This document shows positions 23,676 to 33,455 of a stretch of 64,000 nucleotides of DNA, in pieces. Below the pieces are notes generated by a model that made no database searches, was not told where the DNA came from, and saw nothing but the letters and a program-made list of their open reading frames with translations. Each line of letters opens with the position of its first letter. The first letter of the stretch is position 1. Location of the stretch: NCBI RefSeq assembly GCF_011745365.1, contig NW_024468914.1:1262001-1326000 (forward strand), given 5' to 3'. Source of the DNA: Cryphonectria parasitica EP155 (taxonomy: Eukaryota; Ascomycota; Sordariomycetes; Diaporthales; Cryphonectriaceae). Made by a program: the position numbers and the translations under genes.

Positions 23676-26073
23676 ATGGATCTTTCGGAAACGCCCAAAT
23701 TAACATCAACTCCTTCCGGCCAGAAACGCCCAGTCAGATTTGTGGCCTCAGATGAGGATGGCTTGCCTGTGAAACGCCGCCAGGTTCAGCAAGCCTGTGA
23801 GGCTTGCCGGAAGAAAAAGGTCCGTTTTCTGGCATATGTTTTCCAGCGTTATTCATGAACTATCACTGATATTATATTCAGAAGAAATGTCCTCATGGAT
23901 GTAGACATGCAAGCTCCATCTCGACTAATCACCGAGAAATATCGCAAAAGCCAGAATCGGCGCAACAATCGCAGCCACAAAATAGATCGTGCTCAGCCGG
24001 CCCGTCAGCTTCTTGTAAGACGACCTCGCCGGGCATCGAGGCATCGGTAGCCTCGCAGCTGCTTGAGCTGTCCACTTCACGGTTCGTTGGCGACTTGCTG
24101 CCGGAAAGCGTCTTTATTCATGCTGGCGATGGGCAAAATCCTAGGCAGCCGTCACTCCATCGACTTCACTCAGAAATTGGGACCTGGATGCGGCACTTAC
24201 CTCCGAGCTCAGATGGGCAGACTGCGGCTCTTGATACCTCAAATGCGGCTAAAAAGCATGTTCAGGTCATTCTACCTCTTGGTGGCCGTCTACGAAGACC
24301 ACATAACCGCAGCATTACCAATGCAGGCGAGGGGGATCTGGCAATATGCCCTCCAACCTCAGATTACCAGCATCTCCACCGGATCTACTGTGAGCAGATC
24401 CACCCTGTCCTGCCTATACTCAACGATTCCGACATTGGCGCAACCAAAGACGTACATGCACCATCCGTGCGACACAGTGTTTTCAAACAGGCCATCTCCC
24501 TAGCCGCCGGCCTAGAACCTGGAGCGCGAAGTCATCTACACCTTGTTGACGACGGTGGTCCGCTCCTAACCCCTTCCGAGTTTCATCACCGCCTAGCAAA
24601 GGCCATATTTGCCTCCCTCGACGCGGATGTATTGACTGACCGTGTGGACCGTATCCGCGTCTTGCTTTTCATGTTTCTGTTCTACCAGCCCCGCCATGCT
24701 TCCGACAGAGACGTGTCCCCCTTGATCTTCAGTCAAGCCGTGCACTATGCGCAAACTCTTGGTATACACCTCCGAGGCTATGGCAAGGGCTCTGATGATT
24801 CCGACGCAGAAAGACTGTTCTGTCTGCTCTGGGCGTTCGATCGCATCAATGCTGCGTTTCACGGACGGGCTTGTCTTTTGCATGAGCGCGACATCGACCG
24901 AGACGTGGACGTTTGTATTGAACGACAGGAGCGGCCTGCCTTCAAATTATTCCTCAAAGTGGCGGAGGTACTTAACAGGGTGATCTCTCTATATCGTCCC
25001 CGATATGAGGGCGTGGATTCGGTAGATCTTCCCGTGTTTGAGATTATGATTCTTGAGGCCGGTGCTGAGAAAATGCCGTCTTCCATACTTGGTGAGTTGT
25101 TCTATAAAAGTACTGTAAATGACGAGGAAAGGCTGACGGTGGTCTCGGTGGTCTCGAAGCCACCATAGAGGTCTTCTACCATGCCGTCTCTATATTATCT
25201 TGTCGACGGCACCCGCACCCCAGGACCTCCCTCCCAGACGCATCCAACGCCGCCATCCCGCACCCCAACGTCAACGCCCGTCGCTCTCTGTCAGCCGACC
25301 GCATCGTTGATTCGGTCGTGTCATCCCTGTCTCACCAGCCCTCATCCTCTTCCTCTTCCGACAGCATCTACATCCTCCCCTTTGTCCCGTACGCGGTCGC
25401 ACTGTCATTGAGCGTCATGTACCTGAAGATGCGCTACTCCAAAATATCCATGTACAGGTTGAGAGCAAAGGCACGCTTCGTAGAGGTTGTCGGTTTGCTG
25501 CATTCGCTGGGCGAGGTGTACACCAACGCAAGATTGAACGCGGGCCTGGGCATCGCTATATTAAACGAAATGGACAAGACGGCCAAGGGGCTTGCCAACT
25601 CGAACGGGCCAGCAGCCACAGGGAGTACGGTGGCCGGGACGAGAGCTACAACGCCGCGCCAGGCGACAAGACTCGAAGTTCAGAACAGACCTGGCGCTGA
25701 GGAGGGTGAGATGGGCGGAGCGGTGGAGGTGCAACGCCATGAGGACATAAGCTCAGGCCCAGCAAGCCTGGATAGTGAGGATCCAACCGAGGACCCTCCC
25801 TCGACTGTCTTCACATTGGGCGAGACCAATAACGCCCAGACACCGACAGAGCCGACACCGACGACGGTTGACGAAGCTCCTGCGGTCCAATACCAACAGC
25901 AGGCTGAGAAAAGCGACTATTCGCCGCCGCCGCCGCCATGGGACGACATTTCAGATATTGATCTTTTCATACATTTTGATCCAGGCTTTGATTTGGACGC
26001 CGTGGATGCGGCTTTGGAGGCGAACCTCGAAATGGGCTATCCGCAGACGTGGTCTATGCAATGGCCAGAATGA
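23676..26073 (+). CDS. Zn2Cys6-type fungal transcription factor
   Basis: Three exons, 23676..23819, 23882..25091 and 25169..26073, give 752 residues. Near residue 40 is the start of a zinc cluster, VKRRQVQQACEACRKKK, joined across intron 1 to KKCPHGCRH, giving C-x2-C-x6-C. The second half of the six-cysteine pattern is not clear. RFVGDLLPESVF near residue 108 is a landmark of one group of fungal C6 regulators. The middle region (CEQIHPVLPILN ... SEFHHRLAKAIFASLDADVL ... AVHYAQTLGIHLRGYG ... LFCLLWAFDRINAAFHGR) is a fungal-specific transcription factor domain. The C-terminus is acidic and Pro-rich (PPPPPWDDISDIDLF), a likely activation region. The donor of intron 1 is GTCCGT, unusual. It could be the pathway regulator of the PKS locus 7 kb away, unproven. 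Confidence 0.8.
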
Positions 26074-26524
26074 TGACAAAGTGACAAGATAAGGTAGGAT
26101 GACCTCGGCTTGATATCTGGTAATAGGGTTCAACACGTCTTGATGGGGCAGAAAAGAGATGGAGGATGAAAGGACAACGCCAACGAATTGTGACTGGGAT
26201 ACAAATGTACTGAACGAGGGTAGCCAGTGGACGGTAGCGCAACGAGGTTGAAAGGGGACTGATGTTAGTCCTGACTGATAAAATGAGCTACCGGGGGGGG
26301 GGGGGTGTTGTTACATAAGATATCTACCGTGAGATTTTCTCCTAATGACAGATTTGGTGGGTATCAGTCTATTGGTATAGAAGCTGTTCCTAGTCTAAAC
26401 TCAACACTCTCTACTCAACCTCTACAAGGACTCCAGGTGGGTACAGACGCAACCTCTCTAGATCCTCCTCCTCGTTCTCACTTCGTCAAGAGGTGCCAGA
26501 CTACGAATAACCCGTGCTCGAAAT
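26074..26524. other. 3'-to-3' gap, no gene seen
   Basis: These 451 bases separate the convergent regulator and DUF1993 genes. A run of 13 G lies at 26293-26305. No coding frame is credible. Confidence 0.55.
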
Positions 26525-27208
26525 TTACTCATTTAAGAATTGGCTAAGATAGTCCAACTTGCCCAGAGGCACACCCTTCATTCGGAGGATGTTGTAGGCA
26601 GTGACAGTGTGGAAGAACAGGTTCGCCGTAAGATAAGTTGACACCCAGTCGCCGACAGTTGCCTTATCTTGGGTACCAGGCTTGAACCTGTTTCGTCTGC
26701 GTGTCAGCCTCGGTGCAAGACATCTTTGAAAGCGGAGAGAGAGCGTGAGAAGGTAGGCAATGGGTAACATACAGTTCCAACTCTTCATCCTCTCTGTCAT
26801 TGATCTGTTCCGGCTTGACCTGCTTTACTAGGTCTCGGGTCTTCTGTATGCGGGCGTGTAGCTCCGCAAAGGTCTTCCCCTCTTCACCCCAGTCCCCGGG
26901 TCCAAGGCCTGTCAAGTGGAAGATCGATCTCTGGACCACCCTTGACACTGTCCTCAAGTTAGAATCCATCCCCGAAACGAAACGCTGGGGGTTGGGTACG
27001 CAGGATGGAAGGGCTATGTACGAGTCTGAATCTGCTTGCCCAGAGGATACATGTCCTCATACAACTTCGCATTGATGTAGTCAACATCAGGGTCGAGACC
27101 GTTCTCCTTGGCGTGTGCCTGGGCCTTGTCAAGGATATAGTCGGCGGTACTGAGGGCCTTGAAAATCAAAGGGAAATAGGCATCGTACAGGGTGTGCTTG
27201 GCGGCCAT
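26525..27208 (-). CDS. DUF1993 family protein
   Basis: Three exons, 27208..27022, 26947..26773 and 26696..26525, give 177 residues. The N-terminus (LYDAYFPLIFKALSTADYILDKAQAHAKE, then DMYPLGKQIQT) and the middle (LSRVVQRSIFHLTGL, KTFAELHARI) match DUF1993, a small helical family related to DinB-like folds. For intron 1 an acceptor just after GGACAG was chosen; it restores the frame and leaves a CTAAC branch site about ten bases upstream. A nearer CAG gives a stop. The end (WVSTYLTANLFFHTVTAYNILRMKGVPLGKLDYL) is the usual C-terminal signature. Function is unknown. Confidence 0.85.
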
Positions 27209-28340
27209 TTTTTTTGGTGACGTGGTGTTGCTTGGGTTGAAAGGGTTTCAAGAGTCCTTGGTTGGATTATACTAGAGTATCAATGATATTCGTTTCTGTG
27301 AAGAGGAGTTTCAAGAGGTTTCGACGCACCGAGTCGAGGGCATACTTATAATCATTACTAGATGCTTCACATGTTAATATTGTCGTCGTTTGACGTTTAC
27401 GTCAGTCCTCCGGGAGTCAGCCCAACCTCCCTAAGGGGAACTTCTGCAGGTCTGAGCGCGATGACAAAGTAATTACCCGAGCCAATGCCATCTGTCTGAG
27501 CTTTATCCTCCTACGTCAGCAGTAACCGAGAGATTACAGGACAAGGTTTCAGAAGTGCTGACAAATCCTGGCCATCGGGATACAAAGCGGCGAGATGTTT
27601 GGGCCGCAGTTCACGGGAATATTCGTATTTGTACGTAGGCTAATGAAGTTGTACACGGAGTTAAATTTAGAAGGATTCTGATAAAGCCGGCTTAGAAACT
27701 CCCCAATTCCCGTCCATAATACTACGTAAATCCTACGTGGAGGGTGGTGATTGACTTGATAAGTATACACTCGGGGAAAGTAGTCAGTAGACCACTCTAC
27801 ACCGCCGTTGTCAGCGGATTGAGGGTTAAAAATAAAAGCTATATTATTATGTCCCGACCGGCGCAGGCCGGCAGAATTAGGAATAACCATCATCTAAACA
27901 CTTGTAAGCTTAAACCGCTTTCGTTAATCTTGCTATTTAACCCATCATTCTCCTAGTTACTATGTCATAGGTCGCAGGACTCCGTTCTTTAGTTTGGTGC
28001 CTTATCATTGTCTGGTTCAGATATTAAGATGACTCCAGTTTCAACGATGCGGAGTGACTATTTGGCCCTGCGTAGTTAGGTCCTCAAGTATCTATCATGA
28101 TCACTATTCGTCACGGGCGGCATTTGTTATGTATACATGTGCTGAATGAAAGTTCGGGTAGCGAGCGGTAAACGTATGGAATTGCTTTCAGCCACAGCAC
28201 CTTTTCACGAGCGCTTTATTGCACACTGTCTCTCTCCTGAGGAGACTCAGAATTGAGGACGTTTGTGAAGAGTTGGCTCCATAGAATTAAGTATGCAATT
28301 CGGAGTTTACTGGCAATAATGCAAGTTCTTGCCACAATGG
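27209..28340. other. Intergenic, no gene seen
   Basis: This 1.1 kb stretch lies between the DUF1993 promoter and the 3' end of the MmgE/PrpD gene. It is moderately AT-rich, with only short frames and no recognisable element. Confidence 0.55.
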
Positions 28341-29887
28341 TTACTGCTTCGATCTGTTGCCTTCTTCGCTACTAAGACTGGGAAGCAAGCAAGTCGGCTG
28401 CGCTCGTAGGGACCAACACCACTCGATTACATGCTGTGCCCGACTATCAACGCCCTTCCCATACGCGTTGAGCCTCCTGAACTTGTCTTCTAGCTCGCTC
28501 CTTGTGAGAGTATTGCCTGGGTCACCCTTTGGCTCGTCGCAAGTACCCCAAACAACCCGACCATCGGCCAGCTTGACCTCCACCCTGCCGAGCCACCGCT
28601 TCGGGTACGCCAAATCGACCTCACCATCCAAGACCATGCTAATGCGTTCCCTGAACTGCAGCACATCTGGATCCGTAAGAGCAAACTTCTCAAAGTCCAA
28701 GAGGCTCGCGCTTCCCTTCAACGCGATGAGAGAAAGCGTCGACTTCATGCTGAATTTGGCCGCATGTACCGTCTTTGGCGGCGAGGAGGAAGCGTCGACT
28801 GGACCGAGCACATCCACTGCGCCCTGATGCACATGCGCCGTGATCCTCTCTATCTCCACCATAGCGTCCCTAATGCCGTTCCCTGCGATGGCATCAAGCA
28901 GTGCATCAGCAGCAGGATGCGTATGCCGGCAGCAGGCATGAAACTTGAAGCTTGTCTCGAGGACAGCCCACCTCGCACCCAGACGGTCACTCAGCCTCGT
29001 TCCATCCGCGTCCGGGCCCGACATTCCCTTCATCAGGCCTGCGCCGCCCTCGATGACGTCCTGCGCGCCCTTCAGCCCGTCGCGCACCATGTACGCGCTC
29101 AGAAGGCCGTTTGAGGCGGCGTGTGCGCAGTGCAGCTGTTTGCTGTCCCCGGCACCGCTGCGCATGAACTCCCATAGCCCACTGGTCTGCGTGCCCGCCG
29201 TGCCCAGGACAGAGACCACCTGGTCGTAGCCGAGGCCGAGGAGTTTGGCGACGGCCAGTGCGGCTGCTACTGTGCCGACGGTGGCTGTGGTGTGGAAGAT
29301 GCGATAATGGGACCGGCCCAGGGACTCGGCGATGCGGATTCCAGCCTCGTAGCCGGCGATACTGGCCAAGAGGAGGTCGGAACCGGACAGATTATTGTCT
29401 TGAGCAGCTGCTAGGACGGCCGGGAAGATGACACTGTTGCCATACAATTAGTTAGGCGTCGAATTTGCCGTCAGGTGTGACTTGCGGGAGATGGCGGCAA
29501 TCGAATAGAAGAGTGAAAAAAAAAAATCAGCAAAAAGGAGGTTGTGGTGATGGCTTTTGCTTACGTCGCGGGATGCATCACGCTGCTATTGTGCAGGTCA
29601 TCCTGCTCTAGGGTATGACTCGAGGCTGCATTCACCCAGGCAGCCCAGTAAGGGCTCGACCTGGTGTCGCTGGCGAGGATCTGTGCCGAGCCATCACTCG
29701 GTCCCATCTGCCTCGCTATGTTTCCAAAGGTCGGGATCGGGTGAGTCTCGGCGGCGGCGAGTGCTGAAGCAAGCCAGTCGAGGAACAGGTCCTCAATCCG
29801 GCGCCATACTTCCTCGGGAACAGTGTCGCCTGTGAGGTCATCTGAGAGATACCGAAGCAGGGCAGCAGTGTGCTCAGACGTTGTCAT
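28341..29887 (-). CDS. MmgE/PrpD family protein (2-methylcitrate dehydratase / cis-aconitate decarboxylase-like)
   Basis: Two exons, 29887..29565 and 29433..28341, give 471 residues; the frame extends to 29923 only from a TTG, so the ATG at 29887 is used. Typical MmgE/PrpD features are present: LFLDWLASALAAAE, NAASSHTLEQDDLHNSSVMHPATVIFPAVLAAAQ across the intron, LLLASIAGYEAGIRIAESLG, FHTTATVGTVAAALAVAKLLGL, and the late FKFHACCRHTHPAADALLDA. Family members dehydrate 2-methylcitrate or alkylcitrates, or decarboxylate cis-aconitate. Relatives occur in fungal maleidride-type clusters beside reducing PKSs and a citrate synthase. Here a reducing PKS is 3.6 kb away but no citrate synthase lies in the window. 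The precise reaction is undetermined. Confidence 0.85.
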
Positions 29888-31367
29888 CTTGAGAGGTCTC
29901 GTCGAAGCGAGGGGCGACGACAATATAGAAGACTGGGTAATTCTCTCTTTTTATTAATTCGTAAATATAATTACAGCATCCTGATGGTGATATCTAGCGG
30001 TTAAACCCATTTATCGGGACACGTTATCCTCGGTACGTTGGTCGGCTACGGATGCGGGGTGAGGACGTATGTACTAGGTGTGCAGCGACTTATTGCCACC
30101 GTGCAAACCGCGCACCATATAGCCTATTCACTTACACTGCTCGATGAAGACGGTTAATCGTTCTGAGGCCTTAAGAATAGTACTAACTACTATTTCCAAT
30201 ATGACAAGACAAGGGTGGCACCTTCAAAGTTCGCGATCCAACAATCATGCACTTTCAAGACGGGTAACATGTATCTTGGCTATGAATAAGTCGAAAGCAT
30301 CACATCTCACATCTCAAACACATGAAAGACTGAACCAGGTCAGACATGGCGAAATGCAGCTATGTAAGAAAGTCACAATTCTCTTCCTCTAATGAGCTGC
30401 ATTAGCGAACACTTACTACTCCTAGAACATGCGCGAGACTACCTGTATTCTCAGCCATGAAAATGCCGATCATCAAGATGAGTCCGCCATGATTACATAC
30501 TTTATGTTGCGCTGACGGGTTGGCTGAACTCGGGGTCTCTGGGTTGTGAGTTCATCCGCACACACCCGCCCGCCGGTGATCAGTCATCCGAGGTGACGCT
30601 TGAGGCACCAAGGCACATTCCTCAGCCTTGAAGAGACTGACCTACTTTCCCCGGCACTTGGAACACACTTTTAACGCTGCAGCGGCACCGGTTTGCCCGC
30701 GCTTCCCACCCTTCTTAGCACTCGTGCATGAAGAGTTACTAAAGAAAGACTTTGCGTGCATATATAGTCAACCCGGTTTCCTTTCAAGGCATCGGGATTG
30801 CGAAGCTGGGATGGAGCTAGATGGATGAGGAAAGGACACGTCTGTTAGTGATGGTCGAAGGATTTCAGCAGGGCGGCACGTCAGACCTAGACATGACACT
30901 TGCTGTGTGACTCTGTGGAGGGGATTGGAATCTTGGGGGCCAGATGTAGCTGGGGTATACGTTGATTGGTCCACGGCTTTTGCTGAGGGGCAGCGCGCAG
31001 GGCAGACTTTGGTTGAGCTTATCCACAGAACCATGTCAGCAGGATAGGGCCAATGGCATGCAAGACACAAGACGCAGGTTATCGAAGGGAGCTCCTCCAG
31101 AAGAGTTGAGCACGCCCTATCATCTGAATGGCGGCGTGGGTCTCACCGTCCCGAGGGCGCCATCCATACTAAAAAAGTATAATCAATATGTCGGCCAACT
31201 TAGTTAGTCAGTCAGCCTGAGCAGTAATGAATTAAATACAAACCATGGGTCCTCTCGCCTCTGGCACAGAAGCACGACCCTCAATCTGATTCATCGCTTG
31301 TAATGAGAAAAACCCGCCAGAACATAGATCAATCCTATAACTGCGATCCCAGTAATGACCGTCAGCC
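29888..31367. other. Divergent intergenic region, no gene seen
   Basis: These 1.5 kb separate the MmgE/PrpD start (leftward) from the membrane protein start (rightward), so both promoters lie here. Open frames are short and unlike known proteins. Confidence 0.55.
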
Positions 31368-33118
31368 ATGGCATCGCACCATGAATCGTGGTTTCGATAC
31401 CCTCTTGAGCGGCCATATCCCTTCCGCTGGTTCACACCTCTCTTCACCGGGATGGCCGTAGTAGCAGCGGTCTTCTTCACATTCATGAATATAGCAGCAG
31501 ATGGGTACACTCAGAAGGTCGTCTACACGACAGACCCGAACTCGACCCTACATCAGCACCATTGGTACATGGATGCGCCTTGGTCCTGGATCAGCACCGC
31601 CCAGTTCTCGTGCCAATCACCCGGTATCTCAATAGGAAGCCCTTACTACACCTCAAACCAGGAGACAGCCAGTTACACCGTCACCAGCATGAACACGACC
31701 CTGATGCCGGACGAGGCCGCTGTCTACGCTGGTCTTACCGCACAGTCCCTTGGCATTACAACCTACATGAACAATACATTGCGTGACTGCTCGATGGGCC
31801 ACATGCAGGTTATCTTCACGTCTGGACAAGAACCGAGCTCAGCTGTACTTCAGATTCAGGTTAGTCTCCTGTTCAGAGATGTGGTGTGCTTGTGATCCAC
31901 ATAGGCTAAAGGAAGAGGCTAACGTTTGCGTAGACTGGACCGGTATATTGCTATATTGAGACAGACCAACGTGTGAACATCACGGTGCAACAGTCATTCA
32001 GTGGTACCGAGTTTCTGTTTGAACAGCGTTCCAGTTTGAGTCAATATCTAGTATACAACTTCATGTCAGTTCTTTCGAGGCAGGGATAAAACCTGTTTTC
32101 TCTTCTGAGATCCATGGCTGACGATACGAAACCTGTTTAGGAAACAAAGCTATACTGTACTGTTGGATGCTATTCAAGCTATGAACAGCACCGCCGGCTA
32201 TACTGGGACAACTCTAGGTTAGTTACACTGTCCTTTTTAATGTGGGTACGTTCATCAACAGCTCATAATCTAACACGCCTCCTTTCAAAAGCTCTGCAGA
32301 CTTCAGATATCTCAGACATCACTTCCGACGACTTCTTCACAGTGTCGATCTTGAGCCCTGGAGCGAGTGAAAGTCTTGTCTCATCCTCAAACAATAACAC
32401 GGACACTCCTTTCCCCCTCGCGCAGGGCGAGCCGCGAGATGTCTCAATGCTCCTCGACGCTTTCGCGAAATCATACTACTCCGCCGTCATGTGGGATCTG
32501 GCCTTTGATGACAGCAACGCATTTTTGAATGAGACCGCGACGCAGTACTTACAGGCTGCCATAAATGATGCCAGTGGGAGCGAGGCCATTAGCAACGGCA
32601 ACCTCTCCATCCTGGGCTCATCAGAGCTGCAAGGCACCCCGGCGCAGTTCAGCGTGCAGTACATCTGCTCTGTGCCTCGCCAAAAGGACACCGGATCCAT
32701 GATCGTCTCCGTGATGGTGTCGGACATCGTGCTCATCTCTGCCTTCTGGAAGATCTTCGACTGGATCGCGCGCAGGTATCTCAGGTCCCGTGATCCCAAC
32801 TGGAATATATGCCCGGGCTGTCTTGAGCGCAACTTCAACTGTGGAGTCGCCTCGCAAAACAACAACAATGCCAGCATGCGAGTGTGGCAGCTGGACCAGG
32901 ATCCCCTCTGCCAGAACGTAGACGCGGATCAGCATACCTTGTATAACAGTAGCAACAACAATCAGAGTCAGTCAACAAACCCAGACCCGTACTGGAACAA
33001 AGCGGGCGGTACGGAGTCGGTCAAGACGAGGGAGTCGCAGAGCACAATCAGGACACTTGACGAGAAGTTTATCAACTTGGAGAAGATCACATCTGGGCAG
33101 TACCTCGCCGTCTCATGA
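31368..33118 (+). CDS. Fungal membrane protein with large glycosylated loop, unknown family
   Basis: Four exons, 31368..31859, 31934..32064, 32141..32217 and 32292..33118, give 508 residues. A short basic/aromatic head (SWFRYPLERPYPFRWFTP) leads into a transmembrane segment at about residues 24-44 (LFTGMAVVAAVFFTFMNIAA). A region of about 320 residues follows with many N-x-S/T sequons and several Cys, likely outside the cell or in the lumen. A second hydrophobic segment (MIVSVMVSDIVLISAFWKIF) lies near residue 390, then a cytosolic-looking tail with a C-x2-C pair (NICPGCLERNFNC) and Asn-rich stretches. I do not recognise the family by name. Its 3' end faces the PKS 3' end across 337 bases, so it could be a cluster member; nothing in the sequence proves that. 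Confidence 0.75.
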
Positions 33119-33455
33119 AATGTTTCGATGAAGAGGAGTCGGAGGGCATGAATTACTTCGAACTCGCGTCATAATACAGGAATACAATAGACTAAAACGC
33201 TCGAGGGGCCGGTGGTGAAACTTGCAGAAGATTCTCAAAAAATGCTAGCGGAAACCAGTATTGCTGATCCACTGAGATTGTGCAATGCAATAATGGTATT
33301 GGTATATGTGTGCTGAAAAAGATGTAACATATATCTCAGACCCCTCCCATATACAATCACGGGCCTGGGGTCTAACTCTGTACTTTCATTCTCTCGCACT
33401 CTCTCCTCCCTTTCCTTTATCTAATGGTGCCTAATAGAGAGGCCACCCATTACTG
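33119..33455. other. 3'-to-3' gap between membrane protein and PKS genes
   Basis: These 337 bases hold the two 3' untranslated regions. They are AT-rich with a C/T tract at about 33386-33417. No gene seen. Confidence 0.6.

Noticed and set aside
26947..26990. Nearer CAG acceptor for DUF1993 intron 1
   Set aside because: It puts the sequence out of frame and hits a stop; the downstream ACAG with a CTAAC branch site restores the family sequence.
29888..29923. Twelve-residue N-terminal extension of the MmgE/PrpD frame
   Set aside because: It starts at a TTG; the ATG at 29887 is the first proper start.
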